Shown: one piece after another, positions 56,445 through 64,000 of the stretch | Layout: the number at the start of each line of letters is the position of its first letter | How positions within the stretch are numbered: the first letter of the stretch is position 1 | From: Desmonostoc vinosum HA7617-LM4 | GTDB taxonomy: Bacteria > Cyanobacteriota > Cyanobacteriia > Cyanobacteriales > Nostocaceae | Assembly (NCBI GenBank): GCA_019359515.1 | Contig: JAHHHC010000023.1 | Location: forward strand, 33,915 to 97,914 | Direction of reading: 5' to 3' | DNA: 64,000 nucleotides | Made by a program: the position numbers and the translations under genes | The notes under the pieces: model-generated | What the model was told of the DNA's origin: nothing | The model's database searches: none | The model's input: the letters and a program-made list of their open reading frames with translations, nothing else

Positions 56445-57287
56445 TTATTTAATGCGCCAGGGATTTGTGACTTGATTAGGTAAAAATACTTTAGCAAATC
56501 TGTCAAATATCCTTGTATATAAAGAACGGGTAATGTTTTTAGCATACTGAGGCCTGTAAGGATACGTGCAGTGAAGCACTTTAATTTGATCCTGGATGTT
56601 ATAAGCCTGCTGCCATTTACTGAGATAATTATAAGTAGGTGGTAAAATTTTCATTTTGGGTTTTACAGATGCGATCGCAGACGCGAAAGCACCTTGGTCT
56701 TTTAACAATAATTTATCTTGGTTGTTTTTGACAATTTCAAAATAGTATGCAAATTTGTCAAAGAATGTCTTAGTTGTCTCTGTTTTCCGAAAAGCGATAA
56801 AACCGCCATTGTACTGCACACTATCTTCTTTTAGGGGCAACCCTACAGATTGCAAAATCGGTAAAACATGAGGCAAAAGATCTTCTTGTTTTCCCCGTAA
56901 TAAATTAGTTGCTTTGATAATATGAGGTTGGACATCTTCCGTCAATAAAAAATCGTCATCATCCAAAGATTCAAAAACATCATTAATATCAGTAAGTAAA
57001 CAAATATCTGAATCTAAATAAATCGTTCGCTCAAATTCGGAAGCCGCATATAAAGCCAGCTTTGCCTGACGTGATGCTAAAACAGTATTTGCATTAGCAG
57101 GTGCTGGTTTTAAAATTACATTTTTAAAAGCCTTGAGCAAGGGATAAAAAATTTGAGGAACACTGTCAATTAAAATAATTATTGGCTCTTGATGAAATTT
57201 TCTAATCGCCGCTAAAAAATGAATACAATCCTGAAAAGAATAAAGACCAGTTAAAATCGTAATAAATCCTCTAGTTTCTTTAGTCAT
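56445..57287 (-). CDS. GT-A-like putative glycosyltransferase
   Basis: A 280-residue protein starting MTKETRGFITILTGLYSFQD. It has ERTIYLDSDICLLTDINDVF with a DSD metal site, and YNGGFIAFRKT, both of GT8-like type. It resembles the gene at 2255-3094 in layout more than the three tandem paralogues. It is the first gene of the minus-strand operon, six bases before the next. Confidence 0.78.
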   Translation of the reverse strand: MTKETRGFITILTGLYSFQDCIHFLAAIRKFHQEPIIILIDSVPQIFYPLLKAFKNVILKPAPANANTVLASRQAKLALYAASEFERTIYLDSDICLLTDINDVFESLDDDDFLLTEDVQPHIIKATNLLRGKQEDLLPHVLPILQSVGLPLKEDSVQYNGGFIAFRKTETTKTFFDKFAYYFEIVKNNQDKLLLKDQGAFASAIASVKPKMKILPPTYNYLSKWQQAYNIQDQIKVLHCTYPYRPQYAKNITRSLYTRIFDRFAKVFLPNQVTNPWRIK

Positions 57288-57598
57288 AAATTAAATAGAT
57301 ATTGAATAAAATTCAAATTAGCAGTTATTACTCATGTATTTTTAAAGTATTAAGAGCAAAAAAGAATAAAATAAACTTAACTTCATATTTCGAGTTTTTT
57401 CCAGAGAAATTCCACTGATAAATTCAAGTAAACTATACTTGTTTTCAGTATATATACCGTAAAAACTGCATCGTATATTATCATATTTAGACAGTGTAAT
57501 AAAGTAATACTACAACGAAGTATAAACACTTGATATAGCTTATGTTAAGTAACGCTGTTACTTGCTGAAAACATCTACTCATGAGGGAAGCAGAGGTA
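57288..57598. other. AT-rich divergent intergenic region
   Basis: A 311-base AT-rich region between the minus-strand glycan operon and gloB. No frame, repeat or terminator stands out. It should contain promoters for both directions but none could be assigned with confidence. Confidence 0.5.
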
Positions 57599-58372
57599 AT
57601 GCAGATTATTCGTCTTGAAGCACTCTCAGACAACTACATCTTTTTACTGCACGACCAAACACAAAATATCGCCGCCGTTGTCGATCCAGCAGAAGCAGAA
57701 CCCGTACTTAAAGTACTAACAGAACTCCAAGCCAAGTTAGTAGCGATTTTGAACACGCACCATCATCAAGATCATGTGGGTGGCAATAAGCGGTTAATCC
57801 AAAAATTTCCCAGAGTCACCGTTTATGGCGGCATCGAGGATCGAGGCAGAATTCCTGCACAGCAGGTGTTTTTAAAAGAAGGTTCACAAGTTCAGTTTGC
57901 CGAACGCATAGCTGAAGTTATATTCGTTCCTGGACATACCCGCGCTCATATTGCTTACTACTTTCCCCCCCAACAAGCAGGTGAGCTCGGCGATTTATTT
58001 TGCGGTGATACCTTATTTGCTGGTGGTTGTGGTCGTTTGTTTGAAGGGACACCCACACAAATGGTCAACTCATTGGACAAACTGCGATCGCTACCTGATG
58101 ATACCCGTGTTTGGTGTGCCCATGAATACACCTTAAATAATCTACAATTTGCTCTCACCATAGACGCTGACAACACCGACCTCCAAAAGCGCTACCATGA
58201 AGTGAAAACTTACCGCTCTCAAGGAAAAGCTACCATCCCCTCACTCTTAGGTGTAGAAAAACTTACTAATCCCTTTTTACGTTGGGAGCAGCCGACATTA
58301 CAATCAGCTGTCAACAGTAGTGATCCTGTACAAACATTTGCCCGAATTAGGGGAATGAAAGACAAGTTTTAG
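57599..58372 (+). CDS. gloB: Hydroxyacylglutathione hydrolase (glyoxalase II)
   Basis: A 257-residue metallo-beta-lactamase-fold enzyme from the ATG at 57599 (GCAGAGGTA ahead; an in-frame ATG at 57581 would add six residues). It hydrolyses S-lactoylglutathione to lactate and glutathione, the second step in methylglyoxal detoxification. The metal motif [11 protein letters not shown] and the later [25 protein letters not shown] and HEYTLNN all match GloB. Length is normal. Confidence 0.95.
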   Translation: MQIIRLEALSDNYIFLLHDQTQNIAAVVDPAEAEPVLKVLTELQAKLVAILNTHHHQDHVGGNKRLIQKFPRVTVYGGIEDRGRIPAQQVFLKEGSQVQFAERIAEVIFVPGHTRAHIAYYFPPQQAGELGDLFCGDTLFAGGCGRLFEGTPTQMVNSLDKLRSLPDDTRVWCAHEYTLNNLQFALTIDADNTDLQKRYHEVKTYRSQGKATIPSLLGVEKLTNPFLRWEQPTLQSAVNSSDPVQTFARIRGMKDKF

Positions 58373-58401
58373 TCAACAGTCAACAGCTATCAGTCAACAG
58401 T
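58373..58401. repeat. CAACAGT-type short tandem repeat
   Basis: GTCAACAGTCAACAGCTATC followed by AGTCAACAG: three imperfect copies of the heptamer CAACAGT (STRR3 type) between gloB and the next gene. Its last base is the G of the GTG start. Confidence 0.75.
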
Positions 58402-59497
58402 GTCCTACGTCACTGCCTTCAGTCCTAACTATGCTACAGCGCGATATCGCTTCCGCACCTCAGCGCAGGCGCTGGGGTGTCGCTTAGAAGCATACCCTAT
58501 CAATCAAACTGGGCCAGATGGAGAAGAACTCACAATCGATGTGGCGATTTTGGGAGATCCTCACCCGCAGAAAATCGTAATTGTTTCTAGTGGATTGCAT
58601 GGTGTAGAAGGTTTCTTCGGTTCTGCCGTTCAGTGTGCCTTATTAGAAGAGCGTTTAATTGGTTGGAGTTCCATCCAAGGAGCTGCTTTAATTTTATTAC
58701 ACACCTTAAATCCCTATGGATTTGCTTGGCGACGACGGTGGAACGAAGATAATGTAGATCTGAATCGCAACTTTTTGCTACCAGGTGAAGAATACAGAGG
58801 TAGTGCAGAAAAGTACAGAAACTTGAATGCTTTTTTTAACCCAACTTCACCGCCATCTCGTTTTGAGCCATTTTTTCTCAAAGCGATCGCTTCTATCCTT
58901 CGCAACGGCATCAATGACTTAAAAGATACCTTACCAATTGGGCAATACGACTTTCCCCAAGGGTTATTCTTTGGTGGAAATAGCCCATCTCCAACTCATC
59001 AAATCTTAGCAGCAAATTTACCGCAGTGGCTAGGTAATGCTACAGACGTTTTGCACATCGACTTCCACACAGGACTAGGTAAAAAAGCAACATACAAACT
59101 TTTTATTGACGATTTGCCTAATTTTGAGTCTACCGAGTGGCTGATAAATATTTTTGGTGCTGATGCGATCGAAACATATAAACCAGGCGGTACTGCCTAC
59201 AAAATTCGTGGGGGTTTGGGTACTTGGTGTAAAACAATGTTTCCCCAATGCAATTATAAATTTCTCACAGCAGAGTTTGGTACTTACCCGATCATCAAAG
59301 TAGTTGAGGCATTACGAGCCGAGAACCGCGCTCATTTCCATTCACCACCAAACGACTCATCCAAAGAGTGGACACGCCAGCGACTAGAAGAAATCTTTGT
59401 CCCAGCAGATCGCAATTGGCGTCATACTGTAGTATCCCAAGGTTTAGATTTAGTAGAACAGGCGATCGAAGTTTGTTTTCCACCCCAAGAGTTGTGA
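58400..59497 (+). CDS. DUF2817/M14-like metallopeptidase
   Basis: A 365-residue protein starting at a GTG (58400-58402). IVSSGLHGVEGFFGSAVQCA carries the H-x-x-E zinc pair of M14-type carboxypeptidases, and HIDFHTGLGK the third ligand; TAEFGTYP would carry the catalytic Glu. RRWNEDNVDLNRNFLLPGEE is the N-R substrate motif. This matches the DUF2817 branch of M14. The substrate is unknown. It is 27 bases downstream of gloB, possibly co-transcribed. Confidence 0.85.
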   Translation: MSYVTAFSPNYATARYRFRTSAQALGCRLEAYPINQTGPDGEELTIDVAILGDPHPQKIVIVSSGLHGVEGFFGSAVQCALLEERLIGWSSIQGAALILLHTLNPYGFAWRRRWNEDNVDLNRNFLLPGEEYRGSAEKYRNLNAFFNPTSPPSRFEPFFLKAIASILRNGINDLKDTLPIGQYDFPQGLFFGGNSPSPTHQILAANLPQWLGNATDVLHIDFHTGLGKKATYKLFIDDLPNFESTEWLINIFGADAIETYKPGGTAYKIRGGLGTWCKTMFPQCNYKFLTAEFGTYPIIKVVEALRAENRAHFHSPPNDSSKEWTRQRLEEIFVPADRNWRHTVVSQGLDLVEQAIEVCFPPQEL

Positions 59498-59702
59498 GTT
59501 GGGGAATTGTCATTTGTTATTCTCCGCGTCCCCAGTCCCTCACAACTTTTCTCGCCCAAATAGTTGCGATCGCCCCCTGCGTTTCGCTAGGATCTGTAAG
59601 CTTTAGGGTATGAGTAAAGTCGCTAGGAAGCAAGCTACACTCATGTGAGCTATCCTGCTACAACCCAAATTTAATGAGATTTTACAGGAAAAACAAAAGA
59701 CA

Positions 59703-60161
59703 ATGGCCAAACGTGTACAGTTAGTTTTAACTCAGGATATCAGCAAGCTAGGAAAATCTGGCGACTTAGTAGATGTAGCTCCTGGCTATGCTCGCAATTA
59801 TCTAATTCCTCAAAAATTGGCAACTCATGCCACTCCTGGTATTCTCAAGCAAGTAGAACGCCGTCGTGAACAAGAGCGTCAACGGCAATTAGAACTAAAA
59901 GAACAAGCGCTAGAACAAAAAGCAGCACTGGAAAAAGTAGGTAGTTTGCAAATTTCCAAGCAGGTTGGCGAAAACGAAGCAATTTTTGGTACTGTCACAA
60001 ACCAAGACGTTGCTGATGCAATCCAAGCAGCCACCAATCTAGAAGTAGACCGACGTGGTATTACGATTCCCGATATTGGCAAACTTGGTACTTATAAAGC
60101 TGATATTAAACTGCATTCGGAAGTAACAGCTCAAATCGATATTCAAGTTGTAGCTAGCTAA
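59703..60161 (+). CDS. rplI: 50S ribosomal protein L9
   Basis: A 152-residue protein starting [20 protein letters not shown]. It has the conserved [20 protein letters not shown] motif, a long central helix (about residues 40-75) and the C-terminal domain with [17 protein letters not shown]9 binds 23S rRNA and helps control frame during translation. It lies upstream of dnaB, which is the common order in cyanobacteria. Confidence 0.98.
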   Translation: MAKRVQLVLTQDISKLGKSGDLVDVAPGYARNYLIPQKLATHATPGILKQVERRREQERQRQLELKEQALEQKAALEKVGSLQISKQVGENEAIFGTVTNQDVADAIQAATNLEVDRRGITIPDIGKLGTYKADIKLHSEVTAQIDIQVVAS

Positions 60162-60219
60162 GCTACGCAGGGGATGAGGGAGATGAGGAAGATGAGGGAG
60201 TGAGGGAGAAAGATAATTA

Positions 60220-60312
60220 CCCAGTCCCCAGTCCCCATTCCCCAGTCCCCAGTCCCCAGTCCCCAGTCCCCAGTCCCCAGTCCCCAGTCCCCAGTCCCCA
60301 TTCCTCAGTCCC
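60220..60312. repeat. Heptamer tandem repeat (CCCCAGT) upstream of dnaB
   Basis: About ten copies of the 7-base unit CCCCAGT, interrupted once by CCCCATTC and ending with CCATTCCTCAGTCCCC. It lies in the 177-base rplI-dnaB gap, 26 bases before dnaB. It is the clearest STRR1 array in the window. Confidence 0.9.
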
Positions 60313-60338
60313 CTAATAAAGTGATTCTATAATGATCT

Positions 60339-61691
60339 ATGGCTGAAGAACTGAGTTTTAAAGGTGATGGTAGCGAACGCTTACCACCCCAAAACATTGA
60401 GGCGGAAGAAGCGATTTTAGGGGGGATTTTACTAGATCCAGAAGCAATTAGTCGAGTGAGCGATCGCCTACTTCCAGAAGCATTTTACATCAGCGCTCAC
60501 AAAGATATCTACCAAGCAGCGCTCCGCCTCCACGCTCAAGGTAAACCCACCGACTTACTCTCAGTGACAAGTTGGTTGACCGATAATGATTTGCTGGCTC
60601 GAATTGGTGGGAGAAATAAATTAGCCACTCTCGTAGACCGCACAGTATCAGCCGTTAACATCGACGCCTTAGCAGGGTTGGTAACGGAAAAGTACCTGCG
60701 ACGGCGGTTAATCAAAGCTGGTAATGAAATTGTACATCTCGGTTACGAGACAGAAACCGAGTTACCCATAGTTTTAGACCAAGCAGAACAAAAAGTATTC
60801 AGTGTCGCCCAAGAACGTCCTCAATCAGGTTTAGTTCACATTGCAGACACCTTAATTAGTAATTTCCAAGATATTGAGGATCGCAATCAAGGCATCGCCT
60901 TACCTGGCATTCCCTGTGGTTTCTACGATTTAGACGCCATGACCAGCGGCTTTCAACGTTCTGATTTGATTATCGTTGCCGGCAGGCCATCAATGGGAAA
61001 AACAGCATTTTGCTTAAACCTTGGTCATAATATTGCCGCTTCTTATAAATTACCAGTTGCTGTTTTCAGTTTAGAAATGTCAAAAGAACAGCTAGCACAA
61101 CGTTTATTAGCTAGCGAGGCGCAAATTGAAAGCGGTTATCTGCGGAGTGGACGCCTAAGTCAAACACAATGGGAACCTTTAAGCCGTGCCATTGGCACGC
61201 TTTCAGAGATGCCAATTTTTATTGACGACACGCCGAATATTACAGTCACACAAATGCGTAGTCAAGCAAGGCGATTGCAAGCAGAACAAGGAACAGAGTT
61301 AGGTTTAATTGTGATTGATTATCTGCAATTAATGGAAGGAGCAGGAGATAATCGTGTCCAAGAGTTATCAAAAATTACGCGTCAACTCAAAGGTTTAGCT
61401 AGGGAATTGTCTGTACCAGTTATTGCCCTATCGCAGTTAAGTCGAGGTGTAGAAGCACGCACCAACAAGCGTCCTATGCTGTCAGATTTGAGAGAGAGTG
61501 GAAGTATTGAACAAGATGCGGATTTAGTTGTAATGTTATACCGCGACGACTACTATAATCCCGATAGTCCCGATCGCGGCATTGCAGAAGTGATTATAGC
61601 AAAACATCGCAATGGGCCAACAGGCACTGTAAAACTTTTATTCGACCCACAATTTACTAAGTTCAAAAACTTAGCTAGAGCAAATTATTGA
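60339..61691 (+). CDS. dnaB: Replicative DNA helicase
   Basis: A 450-residue DnaB. The N-terminal domain (PPQNIEAEEAILGGILLDPE) and the RecA-like C-terminal helicase with AGRPSMGKTAFCLNLGHN (Walker A), LGLIVIDYLQLMEGAG (Walker B) and LSQLSRGVEARTNKRPMLSD are intact. It unwinds DNA at the fork as a hexamer. No intein is inserted, whereas some cyanobacterial dnaB genes carry one. Confidence 0.98.
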   Translation: MAEELSFKGDGSERLPPQNIEAEEAILGGILLDPEAISRVSDRLLPEAFYISAHKDIYQAALRLHAQGKPTDLLSVTSWLTDNDLLARIGGRNKLATLVDRTVSAVNIDALAGLVTEKYLRRRLIKAGNEIVHLGYETETELPIVLDQAEQKVFSVAQERPQSGLVHIADTLISNFQDIEDRNQGIALPGIPCGFYDLDAMTSGFQRSDLIIVAGRPSMGKTAFCLNLGHNIAASYKLPVAVFSLEMSKEQLAQRLLASEAQIESGYLRSGRLSQTQWEPLSRAIGTLSEMPIFIDDTPNITVTQMRSQARRLQAEQGTELGLIVIDYLQLMEGAGDNRVQELSKITRQLKGLARELSVPVIALSQLSRGVEARTNKRPMLSDLRESGSIEQDADLVVMLYRDDYYNPDSPDRGIAEVIIAKHRNGPTGTVKLLFDPQFTKFKNLARANY

Positions 61692-61867
61692 AATAATTAT
61701 ATATATTCGCTTCAATACTGAGACTATCGCGTAGCTCGGAATAGGGAATAGAAAATGGGCAAAACCAATTATAGAAACTTTTGATTTTTGAAATAGAGAA
61801 TAGGTATTGTCGTTTATTCCTAATTCCCCATTCCCTCGGGGAGCGGGAGCCCCGAGTTCCCCATTCC

Positions 61868-62389
61868 CTAATCAATTCCTATCAATTCCACATCAAACAA
61901 TAAAGTGGCATCAGGGGGAATAACGCCGCCTGCACCACGAGAACCATAACCTAACTCTGAGGGGATGATTAATTGGCGACGCCCACCGACTTTCATCGTG
62001 CTGAGTCCTTCGTCCCAACCTTTGATTACCTGTCCCACACCAATCTTAAATTTGAAAGGGCGGTTGCGATCGCGTGAACTATCAAACTTAGTACCATCTT
62101 CTAGAGTGCCAGTGTAGTGAACCTCAACTGTTTGTCCAGATTGAGGAGTCGCACCAGTCCCCTCTTCTAAATCGACATACTTCAGTCCAGAGGGGGTGGT
62201 GATCGCATCAGCTTGATACATAGTATCGCTCGCAATTAAAGTATTGTTTTCAGTTAAATTAGTGGGTGCTGGCGAAGTTTGGGTTAACTGGGCAGCGATG
62301 GCATTATCCTGTTTACTGCCAACTTGCGCTAACACCAAAACGACAACACATACCAGCATGAATGCCACGCTGAGGAAAATTGCTTTCAA
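61868..62389 (-). CDS. FKBP-type peptidyl-prolyl cis-trans isomerase
   Basis: A 173-residue protein. The N-terminal hydrophobic helix ([20 protein letters not shown]) places it in the membrane or periplasm. A 40-residue polar linker follows. The FKBP domain (about residues 68-173) has [40 protein letters not shown] and [20 protein letters not shown], with the rotamase residues present. It helps fold exported or lumenal proteins. Confidence 0.95.
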   Translation of the reverse strand: MKAIFLSVAFMLVCVVVLVLAQVGSKQDNAIAAQLTQTSPAPTNLTENNTLIASDTMYQADAITTPSGLKYVDLEEGTGATPQSGQTVEVHYTGTLEDGTKFDSSRDRNRPFKFKIGVGQVIKGWDEGLSTMKVGGRRQLIIPSELGYGSRGAGGVIPPDATLLFDVELIGID

Positions 62390-62469
62390 AATCAGTACTC
62401 CCTACTTTAGGTAGTCTGGCAAAAGAATTACCAACAGGACACAATTAAGTGTAGATCACAAATGGCATC

Positions 62470-62793
62470 TTAACGCCAAAGCTTATTTTCCAAATCACGC
62501 ACTTGACGCTCTAAACGGTCAATTCTACCCCTTAGTTCATCTACTTCAGACTGACGAGCCACCCCTAAATCTTGCATCATATTTCGCATTTGACGCTGCA
62601 TTTGAGCATCCCAGTTACCCTGTTCTGACTTTAATTGCTGTGCAATATCATCTATTACGGCCTTGGCTTGTTCGGGATTGAGTTTACCATCTTTAACCAA
62701 TTCATCACCGACTTGCCGCAGTTTTTCCGCCACTAGAGACGTTGTACCAATACCAACCATCATTAGCTGTTGTAACCAATTGCTGTTATCCAT
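62470..62793 (-). CDS. Phasin-like small helical protein
   Basis: A 107-residue protein from the ATG at 62793, which has a very strong ribosome site (AAAGGAAAGGAAG). The frame is open to 62820. QLMMVGIGTTSLVAEKLRQV and a C-terminal coiled coil, VDELRGRIDRLERQVRDLEN, match cyanobacterial small phasin-family-like proteins. Such proteins bind polyhydroxyalkanoate granules or act as general helical adaptors. Whether it binds granules is not known. Confidence 0.75.
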   Translation of the reverse strand: MDNSNWLQQLMMVGIGTTSLVAEKLRQVGDELVKDGKLNPEQAKAVIDDIAQQLKSEQGNWDAQMQRQMRNMMQDLGVARQSEVDELRGRIDRLERQVRDLENKLWR

Positions 62794-63002
62794 CTTCCTT
62801 TCCTTTGAAATTATTTCCAACTAAACACCCATGTAATAAATCACACAAATACGATAAAATCCTTTTCCCCCACTCCCTACTTCCTCGAGTTTTTTTGTCA
62901 AATTTCGCAGGCGCAGATGTATTTTGACTAAAAACAAACCTTAACTAAAGTATTAGCTGAACTTGATTAGTTAAGTTAAGATGATAGGATTTTGATGATG
63001 CT

Positions 63003-63072
63003 ATACCAATTCTGCCAAAGAAAGCTCCAGATCAAATCTAGCTTTCTTAATGTAAGAATTACGAATTGGTAT
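63003..63072. repeat. 70-base nested palindromic element
   Basis: Outer inverted ends ATACCAATTC (63003-63012) and GAATTGGTAT (63063-63072), with an inner hairpin AAGAAAGCT (63018-63026) / AGCTTTCTT (63040-63048). It lies just before the truncated glucokinase remnant. It looks like a small non-coding insertion element. Confidence 0.7.
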
Positions 63073-63108
63073 TATTTTCACAACTACGATCCGAAATTCC
63101 AAATTAGC

Positions 63109-63516
63109 ATGACACTGGCGCTAGGCATGATTGAATCCCCAGATATCGCCCAAATTGTTCGCACTTGGGAAAAAGAAGCAGGACAACAGGAAAAAAGCGT
63201 TGATCCGGGTGCAGCCATTGGTATAGCTGCATTACAAGGAAGCGATCGTCTTTCGCAACAAACTATACAAATGTTTATCGATGCCTATGGCACAGAAGCC
63301 GGCAATCTCGCCCTGAAACTGCTACCTTATGGTGGCTTATACATGGCTGGTGGTATTGCGCCCAAAATACTGCCTTTAATCAAAAACAGCAATTTTCTGC
63401 TAAACTTCACCCAAAAAGGCAGGATGCGTTCTCTGCTGGAAGAGATACCCGTGTACATTATCCTCAACCCACAAGTGGGCCTAATTGGTGCTGCTTTGTG
63501 TGCTGCTAGGTTATAA
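63109..63516 (+). pseudogene. glk: 5'-truncated glucokinase remnant
   Basis: About 135 residues homologous by eye to the C-terminus of cyanobacterial glucokinase: DPGAAIGIAALQGSDRLSQQ, NLALKLLPYGGLYMAGGIAP, FTQKGRMRSLLEEIPVYIIL and LNPQVGLIGAALCAARL. The N-terminal ATP-phosphate and glucose-binding parts (about 200 residues) are missing. The upstream sequence is unrelated and contains a palindromic element at 63003-63072. The frame is open back to 62992 but those residues are not glucokinase. It cannot encode an active kinase on its own. Confidence 0.8.
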
Positions 63517-63541
63517 TCCCCAGTGAATCCCCAGTGAGTGA

Positions 63542-63859
63542 CTAGTACTCGTCATCTCGCAGAACAAACCCTGATTCCTTATTTAGAAACCCAGCAAGTT
63601 GCTTGATTAGCCCCCGAAGACGGTTGAACTTATGTTCAACGAGTTTGTCGGTAGCGTTATGCCTGTATTCTGCAAACAGTTTTTTCTCTGTATACTCAGT
63701 CAGGTGAATATCTAATTTTTTCTCAGTCGCATATAACTTGTCAACCACGTTGTCTTTTAGTTGATCGACTGCCGACAAAACAGTTGTTTCAACTCGCGTA
63801 ATTCTGGCATTGATATTAGACTCCACTTGAGCTAGTCGATAAACAGCACCAAGTAGCAT
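63542..63859 (-). CDS. Hypothetical coiled-coil protein
   Basis: A 105-residue product starting MLLGAVYRLAQVESNINARI, with long helical heptad repeats (LSAVDQLKDNVVDKLYATEK, LDIHLTEYTEKKLFAEYRHN) and an acidic tail. The family is not known. The sequence after its start (63860-64000) contains no supported feature. Confidence 0.6.
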   Translation of the reverse strand: MLLGAVYRLAQVESNINARITRVETTVLSAVDQLKDNVVDKLYATEKKLDIHLTEYTEKKLFAEYRHNATDKLVEHKFNRLRGLIKQLAGFLNKESGFVLRDDEY

Positions 63860-64000
63860 AAGTAATCCAGAGATGATATAGAACTCCTATTTGATTTTTG
63901 AAAAAGAGTACGAGATAATACGGTTGAGTGTAAAAGTGTAAAAGCAGACTATGATAAACCAGCATCTACAAACTGCAACACTAAAGACGGAAGTGGCAAC

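Noticed and set aside
60339..61691. Intein in dnaB
   Set aside because: The gene has normal length (450 residues) and all helicase motifs are continuous.
1..64000. tRNA, rRNA, CRISPR array or riboswitch
   Set aside because: No T-loop/acceptor patterns, regularly spaced repeats or known riboswitch cores were seen in any intergenic region on either strand; a covariance-model scan was not possible here.

Overview
The window is a chromosomal segment of a filamentous, probably heterocyst-forming cyanobacterium (Nostoc-like). The evidence is the many GCGATCGC (HIP1) octamers; a cytochrome b6f subunit (petL), Ycf66 and a cyanobacterial-type sigG; a devBCA exporter operon; and heptamer tandem repeats of the CCCCAGT, CCCCAAT and CAACAGT types (STRRs) known from heterocystous cyanobacteria. 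No tRNA, rRNA, CRISPR array or intact transposase gene was seen.

Layout. (1) 1-12.1 kb, plus strand: an exopolysaccharide or glycan-assembly cluster with an ABC exporter, a GT-A-like protein, several GT4 and GT2 glycosyltransferases, an uncharacterised probable transferase and an O-antigen-polymerase-like membrane protein. (2) 12.1-30.4 kb: mostly housekeeping and envelope genes: a DOMON-like/sugar-kinase-like pair, petL (31 codons), aroB, proA, a J-domain protein, a GT39-like membrane protein, leuS, a gamma-glutamylcyclotransferase-like gene, an ECF sigma factor with its probable anti-sigma factor, an L,D-transpeptidase, a ComFB/CdgR-like cyclic-dinucleotide receptor, an M23 peptidase and an AEC transporter. 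(3) 30.5-34 kb: a devB-devC-devA operon whose spacers carry repeats. (4) 35.4-43.5 kb: an accessory island of five same-strand genes. They encode an 833-aa protein with a cationic segment of about 100 residues free of acidic residues, an HEAGH metalloprotein, two unrecognised proteins, and an 848-aa protein carrying both a papain-like and a trypsin-like catalytic site. The two largest proteins share a short SPF motif in disordered acidic N-termini. This is the best candidate for an undescribed system. (5) 43.5-47.2 kb: nested palindromic repeat elements, gnd and ycf66. (6) 57.3-47.4 kb, minus strand: a second glycan operon with three tandem paralogous GT-A-like proteins, a GT10-like protein, two GT4 enzymes, another GT-A-like protein and an ABC exporter with a duplicated HisKA-like C-terminal extension. 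(7) 57.6-64 kb: gloB, a DUF2817/M14-like gene, rplI, dnaB, an FKBP isomerase, a phasin-like protein, a 5'-truncated glucokinase pseudogene and a coiled-coil protein.

The two glycan clusters each combine many transferases with one MsbA/LipB-type half-transporter exporter, which fits assembly and export of surface polysaccharide or glycolipid. SigG with its anti-sigma factor, the L,D-transpeptidase, the M23 peptidase and DevBCA are all envelope-related. All functions are read from sequence motifs only; no database search was run.
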